Shown one piece after another: positions 9,483 through 18,835 of a stretch of DNA of 64,000 nt. The DNA comes from Candidatus Saccharimonadota bacterium (GTDB lineage: Bacteria > Patescibacteriota > Saccharimonadia > Saccharimonadales > Saccharimonadaceae), in assembly GCA_017406565.1 (NCBI GenBank), contig JAFQYG010000002.1, positions 124,001 to 188,000 on the forward strand. Direction: 5' to 3'. The notes below the pieces were generated by a model. The model had not been told where the DNA came from. It worked only from the letters and a program-made list of their open reading frames with translations, and did no database searches. The position numbers and the translations under genes were made by a program. The first letter of the stretch is position 1, and each line of letters starts with the position of its first letter.

Positions 9483-12359
9483 ATGGCTAGAAGCTTAGGT
9501 GAACATGATCCTTATCGTAATATGCAAACTGGCGGAGAAGCCATTTATTCTGATTATGAAAAAAATGCTGGGAAAAAATCTAGCGTAGGAGATTCGGTTG
9601 ACGGAACATCTGCTTTAAACACTGATTTAGCTGAAGCTGAAAAAGCTGCTGCAAAAAAAGTTGATAATTGGTCGGATTTAGAAAATGATGATATCAAAAC
9701 TGCTGAGGAAGACGCTGGAGGATTTTATTCTGGTTCTGGTAGAGGAGTAGAAAAACTAAGACCAACTGGGTTTAGGGGGAAAGTGATGAAAGGTGGGCCA
9801 CTTTATGTAATCCTGTTTGTGCTTCTTGTGTCTGGGGGCGTAATGACTAGTACGCAAATGTTCCAACCGTTTAGTTTGGTGGCTCAGTTTGAAGAAGTTT
9901 ATAATTCGATGCGAGTCTCTGCAAATATTCGTTCAGAGAAATTTTTCCGATTACAAATGAGTAAGAACCGAAAGGTGAAGAGTCCTTATAATATATTTGG
10001 AACAAAGCTTTCTATTTCTGATAAACAGAAACAAAAACTGAAGGAACAGGGGATTGAATATGATGATAACTATAAGGGTGAAAAGGCGCTGTTATTTAAG
10101 GATAAAAATGGCGATATAATACCCGTAACTGCAAAGAATTTCAAGGATATATATTATAATAACCCTGATTTTTTTCATAGTTACAACGCTGGTTCGATGA
10201 CATGGAGAGGGGCAATTGCGAATTGGTTTGGAACGAATATGAGGAATTTTTTGAGTACGAATAAGTTGACGAGAAATATGTTTGAAAAATATAAAGAGAA
10301 GATGGATGGAATAAATGATCCAAAAATGAGTGAATTGGAAAAGCAGAAGAAGGTAGTGCAGGATACTATGAATGAAAAAATAAAGGAAGAGGGCGATTTG
10401 AAGGTCAAAGTTGCTGATGACAGCGAGGAAACAGATGCGGATGGTAACGGGACTGGAAAAAATAATGTTTCCGAGGCTAGCTTTGATAGAAAAGTTAAAA
10501 CAAAGACAGAGGTAAGAGATATGATGAATAATGTGGCTGGTAAATATGGCGGCGGTGCTAATTTGGCATGTGCTGCTTTTAATGCCTTTGGCGCCATTAA
10601 TTTATTAGTTACTGCACATCAAGCCCTACAGATAATGAACCTTACCACATCGTTCTTTGAAGTAGTCGATAAGACAAAAGCGGGTCTTGGTGATGAGGCG
10701 CCAATTATGGCATATTCAAACGCATTAAATGAGCGTTTTACATCTTCAAATGTAATTGTTGAAAATAACGGGGATGATTTGGACGGTGTGGAAGCAGTAG
10801 AAGTTATTAGAGATAGAACTGCAATGGAATCGGCTGGCATAGCGTCTATATATGGTAATGGACCGGCCGACCCAAGCGATCCAAGTGTAGCCAGTTTTAA
10901 TATTACTAATAATATGAAAAATGTTTTTGGCGGTTTAGGTATTAGTATGGCTTCATTTAAGGCCTGTACGGTAGCTAGAATGGCGACAGCAGCACTTTCG
11001 CTTGGGGCTAGTCTTTTATGTTTAACTGGCGTTGGGTGTTTGGCTAAAGTGTTTGAAGGAATAAGCCACCTAGATTTGTTGAAATCTGCGGGGGTAGCAG
11101 TATTAATCTCATTTATGGTTCCAACGGTAGCCGATATTATGCAAAGAGACATTATAAAAGATCTTGCGGGGGAAAACTTTGGAAATGCTTTGGCCATGGG
11201 GGCGCTGATGTATTTAGGTAGTTCACATAGAGCGAATGGCGGTTCGTTATCTAGCATAAAAAAGTATAAAAAGTTTGCAGTGGAGCAAAGCCAAGTAATA
11301 GCAGAAAATGCTAAGTATGAGAGAGGAAGCTTGAGTCCGTTTGATATTACATCGAAATATACGTTTATGGGTACGTTGCTGACCCAGATGATGAGCTTTA
11401 CTCATGCTAATTCTGTTATGAGCACTTTGACGGCTGGTGGATCTGCGATACATACATCGTTAATCGGTATGACTGATTCAGCTTCGGCATATGGAATAGC
11501 AGAAAAATTGCCTGATAGTATTGATGATTATGCTGATACGTGTCCATATCTTGCTTCAATTAATGCGGTTGGTGATTCTTTCTGTAATCCTTATGTGATT
11601 ACTGATACCGCAACAATGGATAAGGATCCAGATGATGTACTTGAAAAACTAAGAGAACGAGGGAACTTTAGCTCAGATGATGGTGATAATGTAACAATTG
11701 ATAGCAACTCAGATTTAGCGAAGTATATTAAGTATTGTGACAATCGACAGTCGGCTTTTGGGATTGCTGACCAAAATATTGCGGGTGAAGTGGCTGGTAC
11801 TGGTGATGTTAATACTGATAATGGGACGGTGAATGCTATTTCAAATAGTATAATCGGGATGATTCCTTTTGTTGGTGATGCGATTGATATTATTCAATCC
11901 GTGGAAGAAAGAAATAATATTGGTTATATTAGCGGAGAATCATGTGTGGCTGGTAACACTGTCGATGCTGCTTCGTCTCCTAATTGGAGCAAGGCAAAAT
12001 ATTATCAGCGTTTTATCGAAGATCAATCGTTAGCTGAATCGATGGGTTTGATTGAAAAATCCGCAGTTACTGCATATCTAGAGGACTACTACAAAGAGCA
12101 TCCTTTAGATAATACTTATGAAGGAATTTTGGCTAGATATTCAGGATTAACTAAGGATAATGTCATTGCGCTCTTAGATTTTATTGACTATGCGAAATTT
12201 GTAGCAAATTATGATCCTTCAGATAGTTATGCTTTTGGGGCTTCTGTCAAACCAGCTATTGAAATTCACTTTGAACAAGAAAATGTAATGTCTGGTGATG
12301 GAGTGCTTCTCGGACATATTATTTATGCCGATGTAAGAAATCGTAGCTTTGCTGTTTAA
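9483..12359 (+). CDS. Large multi-segment membrane protein, unknown function
   Basis: 958 residues. Not recognised. Residues 1-100 are polar; a strong membrane helix follows at about 102-125 (LYVILFVLLVSGGVMTS), then a long Lys/Glu-rich, partly coiled-coil region (about 140-320), a hydrophobic stretch with cysteine (ACAAFNAFGAINLLV, about 360-375), and further hydrophobic segments around 495-535, 555-570, 640-670 and 790-805 (IIGMIPFVGDAIDII). Several cysteines lie in the C-terminal half (CPYL, SFCNPY, ESCVAG). TATAAT lies 6 nt before the ATG (leaderless type). It might belong to an envelope or secretion apparatus, but nothing in the sequence proves it. Confidence 0.75.
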   Translation: MARSLGEHDPYRNMQTGGEAIYSDYEKNAGKKSSVGDSVDGTSALNTDLAEAEKAAAKKVDNWSDLENDDIKTAEEDAGGFYSGSGRGVEKLRPTGFRGKVMKGGPLYVILFVLLVSGGVMTSTQMFQPFSLVAQFEEVYNSMRVSANIRSEKFFRLQMSKNRKVKSPYNIFGTKLSISDKQKQKLKEQGIEYDDNYKGEKALLFKDKNGDIIPVTAKNFKDIYYNNPDFFHSYNAGSMTWRGAIANWFGTNMRNFLSTNKLTRNMFEKYKEKMDGINDPKMSELEKQKKVVQDTMNEKIKEEGDLKVKVADDSEETDADGNGTGKNNVSEASFDRKVKTKTEVRDMMNNVAGKYGGGANLACAAFNAFGAINLLVTAHQALQIMNLTTSFFEVVDKTKAGLGDEAPIMAYSNALNERFTSSNVIVENNGDDLDGVEAVEVIRDRTAMESAGIASIYGNGPADPSDPSVASFNITNNMKNVFGGLGISMASFKACTVARMATAALSLGASLLCLTGVGCLAKVFEGISHLDLLKSAGVAVLISFMVPTVADIMQRDIIKDLAGENFGNALAMGALMYLGSSHRANGGSLSSIKKYKKFAVEQSQVIAENAKYERGSLSPFDITSKYTFMGTLLTQMMSFTHANSVMSTLTAGGSAIHTSLIGMTDSASAYGIAEKLPDSIDDYADTCPYLASINAVGDSFCNPYVITDTATMDKDPDDVLEKLRERGNFSSDDGDNVTIDSNSDLAKYIKYCDNRQSAFGIADQNIAGEVAGTGDVNTDNGTVNAISNSIIGMIPFVGDAIDIIQSVEERNNIGYISGESCVAGNTVDAASSPNWSKAKYYQRFIEDQSLAESMGLIEKSAVTAYLEDYYKEHPLDNTYEGILARYSGLTKDNVIALLDFIDYAKFVANYDPSDSYAFGASVKPAIEIHFEQENVMSGDGVLLGHIIYADVRNRSFAV

Positions 12360-12431
12360 CGGATTATGTTGGTTTGTTATTTTTTAGGTTTTAGGGTATA
12401 ATATAATAATATATTATTGATAGGAAAACTT

Positions 12432-13391
12432 ATGGGAGAGTTAGATAAATTAAAACAAGAATTAAAAAGAGTGAACCAAAAGGCAGCTAAAGTAAAAGAT
12501 TTAGCAGCTGATCAACGTGCAGAATTCGGCCGCAAGATCAATAAAGAAAAACAGGAAATTTTGGCTAAAATTAACAAATTAGAACGTGCTTTGCTTGATG
12601 TTGAGGTAGAATCTATTGACGTAACAGCATGGTCGGGAACAAATGAGCCAATGCCTGAGTTTTATTCTACTGAACTTGGTTCAAAACATCCTTTAATGAC
12701 TGAGCTTGATAAAGTGATTGATATTTATCAATTGATGGGTTTTGATGTGATGGATTCAAGACAACTTGATGATGAATTTCATATGTTTGATTCTTTAAAT
12801 TTTGCAAAGGAACATCCAGCTCGGGATGGTTATGATACGTTTAGGACGGAAGAGAATTTAATTCCGCCGGCGCATACTTCAACTATGGAACACCGTGCGT
12901 TAAAGAAATATAAGTATAAACTTGAAAAAGGTGAACCAATTGCAGTGGTGATTCCTGGTCGTGTTTATCGCAATGAGGATGTTGATGCAACACATGAACA
13001 CACTTTTTATCAGTGTGAAGGAATGTTTGTGTCGAAAGATTGTACACTTGGAAATATGCTTGGAGTATTGCGAGAATTCTTTGAACGCTATTATGAGCAA
13101 AAGTTGGAAATCAGGACACAACCTGGTTATTTTCCGTTTACAGAACCTTCTGTAGAATTATTGATCGAAAAACCTAAATCATTAGGTGGTAAAAAAGGCG
13201 ATTGGCTTGAAATGTTGGGTTGCGGAATGACACACCCGAATGTGTTAAAAATGGCGGGGATTGACCCAACGGTATATCATGGTTTTGCGTGGGGTGGCGG
13301 CATCGAACGTCTAGTTTTACTTAAATATGCTTTAGGTGACATTCGTTTATTTGAATCGGGTAATCTTAATTTCTTAAGGGAGTTTAATTAA
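12432..13391 (+). CDS. pheS: Phenylalanyl-tRNA synthetase alpha subunit
   Basis: 319 residues. With PheT forms the alpha2-beta2 enzyme charging tRNA-Phe; alpha carries the catalytic class II core. N-terminal coiled coil (residues 1-60) for tRNA contact, then motif 2 (GRVYRNEDVDATHEHTFYQ) and motif 3 (GFAWGGGIERLVLLKYAL). The ATG at 12432 follows AGGAAAA; a TTG 15 nt upstream lies too near TATAAT to be preferred. One base separates it from pheT, so the two are co-transcribed and probably coupled. Confidence 0.96.
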   Translation: MGELDKLKQELKRVNQKAAKVKDLAADQRAEFGRKINKEKQEILAKINKLERALLDVEVESIDVTAWSGTNEPMPEFYSTELGSKHPLMTELDKVIDIYQLMGFDVMDSRQLDDEFHMFDSLNFAKEHPARDGYDTFRTEENLIPPAHTSTMEHRALKKYKYKLEKGEPIAVVIPGRVYRNEDVDATHEHTFYQCEGMFVSKDCTLGNMLGVLREFFERYYEQKLEIRTQPGYFPFTEPSVELLIEKPKSLGGKKGDWLEMLGCGMTHPNVLKMAGIDPTVYHGFAWGGGIERLVLLKYALGDIRLFESGNLNFLREFN

Positions 13392-13392
13392 A

Positions 13393-15765
13393 ATGAGAAT
13401 TTCACTGAATTGGTTAAAAAAATATGTAGATATTAAGATTTCGGATGAGGAATTAGTGCGATTAATTGGTGCACGTTTGGTTGAAGTAGAAGGGGTGATA
13501 GATGAAACTCACAAATATGACAATATATATATAGTACGCGTCGAATCGACTGAAAAAATTCCGGATACACATTTAACTTTATGTAAGATTAATGTGGGTG
13601 ATGTTGAAATTAAGAATGTACCAAAGGTTGATGGTTTAGTACAAGTAATGTGTGGTGCGCCAAACGTGCATGCGGGGATGATGGCGGCTTGGATTGCGCC
13701 TGGTGCGATTGTGCCAGCGTCCGTACATGAAGATGCACCTTTTGTAATCGGTAAAAGAACAATGCTAAAGAAGTACGATTCTTATGGAATGTTGGCGGCA
13801 GCGGATGAATTGGATCTTGGTGTTGACCATGAGGGAATTATAGAGATTGACCCTGAAGCAGCAAAACCTGGCGAAGTTTTTGCAGACGTATTCGATTTGA
13901 AGGATAAAATATTAGATATTGAAAATAAATCATTAACTCATAGGCCGGATTGTTTTGGTTTGATCGGATTCGCACGAGAAGTTGCTGGGATTTTGGGACA
14001 GAAATTTGAAGAGCCTGATTTTCTAACGCATGAAGCAGTTTTTGAAGAAGGTTTTTTGGAACAAACTAAGAACAGTGTTCGTAAAAAGGGTACTAAGATT
14101 AAAATTGAGATTGAGGATGCAAAGATTTGTCCGCGTTACACTTGTGCGCAGATTAAAATTGTCGATCCTTTAGCGAAGAATAAATACTTTTCGTTAGTAG
14201 ATGCATTGTTGGCTAAGTCTGGTATGCATAGTGTGTCAAAAATTGTAGATGTAACAAACTATTTAATGTTACTAACCGGGCAACCATTACATGCGTTTGA
14301 TTGTGATAAGTTTAATGAAGTAGGAAAAACCTCAGAGCCAAAAATAATTGTGAGATTAGCTAAAGATGGTGAAAGAATTGAATTGCTTGATGGGACTATC
14401 CTTGAATGTACTAAAGATGATATTCTGATTACTTCGAATAATGTGCCAGTTGGATTGGCGGGTGCAATGGGTGGGGCAAATACTATGATTGATGAGAACA
14501 CGAAAAATGTGTTGCTAGAAGTTGCTACGTTTAGTTTATACAATTTGCGTAAGACCCAGATGGCTCATGGAATTTTTTCAGAAGCTATTACGAGATACAC
14601 GAAAGGTGTGCCTGCTAGTGGAACATTCAATGTGCTGGCAGAGGCTGTAAAGGAAATTAACGGCAAAGTAATTGATATGAATGATGAATGGTTGGAGGAT
14701 GTTGCGCCAAATTCTGTTGAAGTGAGTATAAATGAAATAAATGGACTTTTGGGTACAGACTATGATGAGTCATTAATTATTAAAACATTAAGTAATGTTG
14801 GTTTCGATATTGAGAAAAAAGGTAAGAATTTGTTGGTCTTTGCGCCGATTTGGCGAACGGATATTCATATTGGTGAAGATATTACTGAGGAAGTCGGTAG
14901 ATTACTTGGGTATGATAATATTGCTCCAGTTTTGCCACTTCATTTAACGGCTGAGCGAAATCCTGTGTTTGTATTAAGACGAAGGATTCGTGAAATGATG
15001 GCGAAATATGGTGCAAGTGAAGTTCTTACATACAGTTTTGTGAGTGGTAGATTACTTGAAAAAGCTGGCCAAGACTCTAAAAATTCGTATAAGATTGTGA
15101 ATTCGATTTCGCCAGAATTGCAATATATTCGTCAATCAATTGTACCAAGTTTATTAGATAAGACTTACATGAATGAAAAAATGCCAGTTGAAAAGTTCGC
15201 GTTATTTGAGATGAATGCAGTATATCGTAAAGAGCTTGGTATGGATGAAGAGAATGTTCCGGTAGAAAAATACTCATTGGGGTTTGTGGTAGCAGAACGC
15301 AAGAATAAGGAGACTGCATTCTATAAAGCGAAAAAGTACGCTGCAAAACTATTTGAAGAATTGAGTATTGATGTCGAGTTCTTGCCGATTAGTGGGCGTA
15401 AAATGAGAGCAGAGGAGATGCCATTCGAATCTAAACGTTCGGCAGAGATTATTTCGAACGGTAAATACATTGGTATTGTTGGTGAGTTTAAAAATTCAGT
15501 CAAAGCGGACTTTAAGTTGGCACCATACGTGGCTGGATTTGAAATTGATATGGATTATCTGGTGGAAAATGCAGGTCATAAAAAAATAGTTGATTTTGGT
15601 AATAAAAAACATGAGGATTTGACAATTACGACTGATGGATCTTATGCTGAGGTTTTAGAAAAAGTGCAAAAAGATAATCCGGGAGCTAAAATTACCCCTG
15701 GAGTAATCTATCAGGCTGATGGACAGAAGACCCGTAACATCACTTTCCATATTGAAAAGAAATAA
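13393..15765 (+). CDS. pheT: Phenylalanyl-tRNA synthetase beta subunit
   Basis: 790 residues, normal for the family. Order: N-terminal core (MRISLNWLKKYVD), EMAP-like tRNA-binding domain (about 40-155), B3/B4 editing domain (about 210-390, LTHRPDCFGLIGFAREVAG then LTGQPLHAFDCDK), B5 (about 400-475), degenerate class II core and the C-terminal FDX-ACB anticodon-binding domain (last 90 residues). The start ATG follows the pheS stop by one base, which suggests translational coupling. Confidence 0.96.
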   Translation: MRISLNWLKKYVDIKISDEELVRLIGARLVEVEGVIDETHKYDNIYIVRVESTEKIPDTHLTLCKINVGDVEIKNVPKVDGLVQVMCGAPNVHAGMMAAWIAPGAIVPASVHEDAPFVIGKRTMLKKYDSYGMLAAADELDLGVDHEGIIEIDPEAAKPGEVFADVFDLKDKILDIENKSLTHRPDCFGLIGFAREVAGILGQKFEEPDFLTHEAVFEEGFLEQTKNSVRKKGTKIKIEIEDAKICPRYTCAQIKIVDPLAKNKYFSLVDALLAKSGMHSVSKIVDVTNYLMLLTGQPLHAFDCDKFNEVGKTSEPKIIVRLAKDGERIELLDGTILECTKDDILITSNNVPVGLAGAMGGANTMIDENTKNVLLEVATFSLYNLRKTQMAHGIFSEAITRYTKGVPASGTFNVLAEAVKEINGKVIDMNDEWLEDVAPNSVEVSINEINGLLGTDYDESLIIKTLSNVGFDIEKKGKNLLVFAPIWRTDIHIGEDITEEVGRLLGYDNIAPVLPLHLTAERNPVFVLRRRIREMMAKYGASEVLTYSFVSGRLLEKAGQDSKNSYKIVNSISPELQYIRQSIVPSLLDKTYMNEKMPVEKFALFEMNAVYRKELGMDEENVPVEKYSLGFVVAERKNKETAFYKAKKYAAKLFEELSIDVEFLPISGRKMRAEEMPFESKRSAEIISNGKYIGIVGEFKNSVKADFKLAPYVAGFEIDMDYLVENAGHKKIVDFGNKKHEDLTITTDGSYAEVLEKVQKDNPGAKITPGVIYQADGQKTRNITFHIEKK

Positions 15766-15803
15766 CATTTGAATTCTTTTTCTTCTTATGTTAATATGTA
15801 TTT

Positions 15804-16559
15804 ATGATATTACTTGATTCGGTTACTAAACAATATCCGGGTGATGCTGAGCCAGCGCTTGATAATGTTTCTTTGCATATTGAGCCAAATGAGTTTGTAT
15901 TTTTAGTAGGTAAATCTGGGGCTGGTAAATCCACTTTAATGAAGATGATTACTAAGGAAGAAAGTCCGGATTCAGGTAAGATAATTATTGGTGGGATTGA
16001 TCTTGACTATGTGAAGAAGCGTCATATTCCTGGATATCGTCGACGTCTTGGTGTGGTTTTCCAGGATTTTAAGTTGTTGCCTCGTCGTACAGTTTATGAG
16101 AATGTGGCCTTTGCGCTTGAGATTGCAGGTATGAGTGGTAAAGAAATTCGTAAAACCGTACCAAAGGTATTGGAGCTAGTTGATTTAGCAGATCAAGCAA
16201 AAAAGTTTCCAGATCAACTATCGGGTGGGCAACAACAGCGGGTGTCGATTGCGCGTTCAGTAGCGAGACAGCCAAAGATTCTAATTGCGGATGAGCCGAC
16301 AGCTAACCTAGATAAACTAACTACTGAGGAGATTATTCAATTACTAAAGAAGATTAATGATTTTGGTACGACTATTTTGGTGACTACTCACAATGAAAAC
16401 ATCGTGAATACCTTGCAGCGACGTGTTGTGACTTTGAAGAATGGTCGAATTGTAGACGATCAAAAGAGCCACGGTATTTATAAGCTTGACGAAAAGAAAG
16501 TGCCGACACGGAGAGTGCAAACTCCTGGGCATGCGTTAAGACCGAGGAGGGTGATTTAA
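15804..16559 (+). CDS. ftsE: Cell-division ATP-binding protein FtsE
   Basis: 251 residues. ABC ATPase that with FtsX activates peptidoglycan hydrolases at the septum. Walker A GKSGAGKST near residues 38-46, signature LSGGQQQRVSIAR, Walker B ILIADEPTANLD and the H-loop TTHNE are all present. The tail of about 25 residues past the usual end is basic. A TAATAT hexamer lies 6 nt before the ATG (leaderless type). ftsX starts at the next base after the stop. Confidence 0.95.
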   Translation: MILLDSVTKQYPGDAEPALDNVSLHIEPNEFVFLVGKSGAGKSTLMKMITKEESPDSGKIIIGGIDLDYVKKRHIPGYRRRLGVVFQDFKLLPRRTVYENVAFALEIAGMSGKEIRKTVPKVLELVDLADQAKKFPDQLSGGQQQRVSIARSVARQPKILIADEPTANLDKLTTEEIIQLLKKINDFGTTILVTTHNENIVNTLQRRVVTLKNGRIVDDQKSHGIYKLDEKKVPTRRVQTPGHALRPRRVI

Positions 16560-17585
16560 GTGACTAAAGAAGAACGTGAGCAGAAACTGAAGAAAGTTTC
16601 AAAAAAGAGCTTAAAAACAATGCAAAAAACTCGTAAACGCCACGTCGTGCGAGAAAGGGCGCGTATTGTTAAATATGGAACGAGAGGTTTTTCGCGTAAT
16701 ATTTGGTTGTCTACTGCAGCTACTGTGGTAATGTCTGTAACGCTCATCATTTTATTCGTAACGGTTGTAGCTAGTGTAATTTTGACAAACACTGCTGAAA
16801 TGATGAAAGATAAAATTGATATAACGATTTATTTTAAACCTACAACTTCACAGCAGAATTTGGATAAATTATCGACAGAGATTAAGAAGGATTCTAACGT
16901 TAAGAGCGTTGAGACTTCTACTGCTGAACAAGAATATGAGAAGTTTTTGATTGAGAATGGAGACAGCGAAGAAATATTAAATATTTTAGATGATGAGATG
17001 ACAAAGATGATGATTGCGAAGATGCAAGCGACAATGCGTATCAAGGTATATAATATCGATAATCTAGATAGTATAAAAAACATGGTTGAAAATGATGAAT
17101 TATTTAAACAATTTACTGATGAAGAAATGCCACCGACTTATGATGTGAATAGGGCGGAGATTAACACTATTACTTCATGGGCGAGGATGGCGCGAACTGG
17201 TGGTATTATATTAGCGGCAGTATTTTTGGTAATTTCGATATTAATTATTTTCTCGACCATTCGAATGGCAATATTTTCTAGACGCGAGGAGATTTATATG
17301 ATGAAATTGGTTGGGGCTGATCGAAGTTTTATTCGTGGACCTTTCTTGATTGAAGCAGAGATATGTGGTGTGATTGCGGGAGTTGCAGCGGCAACAATTT
17401 CATATTTTGGATTCAGATTCCTATCTCCAAGGCTTGCTAATTATGGAATTAATGTTGATACAATAAATGGTGTGCTTGAATCTAACCAATTGATTATAGT
17501 GTTCTTAGTGTTTATTGCTGCAGGTGTGATTATTGGTAGGGTTTCAGCTTGGTTGGCGGTTTCAAGATATTTGCATAAAACATAG
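16560..17585 (+). CDS. ftsX: Cell-division permease-like protein FtsX
   Basis: 341 residues from a GTG at 16560, directly after the ftsE stop and with GAGGAGG upstream. Basic cytoplasmic N-terminus, membrane helix about residues 57-80, an exterior domain (about 81-210, with EQEYEKF and the DEEMPP region), then three membrane helices (about 218-240, 270-292, 305-330): the four-helix FtsX topology. The exterior domain is expected to contact a coiled-coil hydrolase, and such a protein is encoded next. Confidence 0.94.
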   Translation: MTKEEREQKLKKVSKKSLKTMQKTRKRHVVRERARIVKYGTRGFSRNIWLSTAATVVMSVTLIILFVTVVASVILTNTAEMMKDKIDITIYFKPTTSQQNLDKLSTEIKKDSNVKSVETSTAEQEYEKFLIENGDSEEILNILDDEMTKMMIAKMQATMRIKVYNIDNLDSIKNMVENDELFKQFTDEEMPPTYDVNRAEINTITSWARMARTGGIILAAVFLVISILIIFSTIRMAIFSRREEIYMMKLVGADRSFIRGPFLIEAEICGVIAGVAAATISYFGFRFLSPRLANYGINVDTINGVLESNQLIIVFLVFIAAGVIIGRVSAWLAVSRYLHKT

Positions 17586-17646
17586 TTTAGGTTGAATTAT
17601 CTGAAAACATTTGATTTATTTTGATCAAATATGTTATAATGAGTTT

Positions 17647-18816
17647 ATGGTAATACTTAGAAACAAAAACAGAATAATAATTTGTCTTGTGGTAGCAGTA
17701 TTGTTGACAGTATCTGTTTTTGGTGTGATACGCAGTGATGATTCATGGGCAATTTCAAAAGCTTGTAAAAACTCGCCAGAGTGTCTTGAAGCAGTTAAAA
17801 AGGAAAAGGAAGCAAATAAAAATGCTGCAGCTGCGGCTGATTCGGCGAACGCTTATCAATTAAAAGTAACAGAGTTGTCATCTGAAATTGCTAGTATGCA
17901 GGTAGAGATTGCTGGTACTGAAGCAGAGATTAAAGAGCTTAAAATTAAGATTAAAACTACTGAGGAGAAGTTACTTGAGGAACAGGATGCTTTGGCCGAA
18001 CTTTTAGTAAATATGCATTTTGAATCAGATGCAGAACCAATTAGAATTTTGGCTGGAGCAACATCGATTTCAGATTTAGCAGAAAAAGCAGCGCGCGAGG
18101 AAACTGTAAAGGGACAAATTTCAGCTTCAGCTACTACCATTAAAGAGACAAAAGAAAAATTAGAGGAAGAAAAGTCTGAAGTAGAGTCATTGTTGGCTCA
18201 ACAACAAGATACTGAAAAAGCTTTGATGGAGAAACGTTCTGAACAGCAAGCTTTAGTTGATAAGTATGCAAATGATGCGGAGGCTTATAATGCAGTTGCA
18301 AAAGAGGCTAGAGAAGCCCAACGTGCAGCAGAAAAAGCTGAACAGGAAGCTCATCCAGAACTCTACAGTGGTAGTGCTTATACTGGTGATAATACTTATC
18401 CGTGGCAAGCGGATTGTCCGGGTAGACAAGATGAGTATGGAACTACTCTTAATGGTTATTATATTGGTGGGTTGGTATGTGAATGTGTGAGCTATACTGG
18501 TTGGAAGGCATATGAAGCATTTGGGTTAGTGTTGGCTTGGGGTAATGCATATAACTGGGATAATCGTGCACGCTCTGCTGGATATGTGGTAGATCATAAT
18601 CCTGCCCCCGAAACGATTGGTCAGATCGATGGTGGTGCATATGGACATGTGTTCTGGGTGGAAAGTGTAAATAGCGATGGATCAATTGGTGTGACTGAGT
18701 ATAATAATGCCTATGCGACACAGTTGTACTCTGGCTCGTTCCATTATGGTGATTTTGGTTCACGTATCATTTCGGCAAGTGAAGTAGGTCAGTATAATTA
18801 TATTCATTTGCGTTAA
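17647..18816 (+). CDS. Secreted coiled-coil CHAP peptidoglycan hydrolase (PcsB-like)
   Basis: 389 residues from the ATG at 17647, which has TATAAT 6 nt upstream; an ATG 36 nt earlier overlaps the promoter. N-terminal signal/anchor (about 8-27), long coiled coil (about 45-235, Glu/Lys/Ala-rich), and a C-terminal CHAP domain (about 255-389) with the likely nucleophile Cys in GLVCECVSY and catalytic His in GAYGHVFWVES. CHAP enzymes cut peptidoglycan peptides or amide bonds. The architecture and position after ftsEX match the FtsEX-regulated hydrolase PcsB of streptococci. Confidence 0.88.
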   Translation: MVILRNKNRIIICLVVAVLLTVSVFGVIRSDDSWAISKACKNSPECLEAVKKEKEANKNAAAAADSANAYQLKVTELSSEIASMQVEIAGTEAEIKELKIKIKTTEEKLLEEQDALAELLVNMHFESDAEPIRILAGATSISDLAEKAAREETVKGQISASATTIKETKEKLEEEKSEVESLLAQQQDTEKALMEKRSEQQALVDKYANDAEAYNAVAKEAREAQRAAEKAEQEAHPELYSGSAYTGDNTYPWQADCPGRQDEYGTTLNGYYIGGLVCECVSYTGWKAYEAFGLVLAWGNAYNWDNRARSAGYVVDHNPAPETIGQIDGGAYGHVFWVESVNSDGSIGVTEYNNAYATQLYSGSFHYGDFGSRIISASEVGQYNYIHLR

Positions 18817-18835
18817 TTTGTGATATAATTCTCTT

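Noticed and set aside
10619-11257. 212-residue frame on the minus strand
   Set aside because: It lies wholly inside the large membrane-protein gene on the other strand and has no ribosome site or recognisable domain.
12417-12431. TTG start for pheS
   Set aside because: It lies close behind the -10 box and lacks a ribosome site; the ATG at 12432 has AGGAAAA at proper distance.
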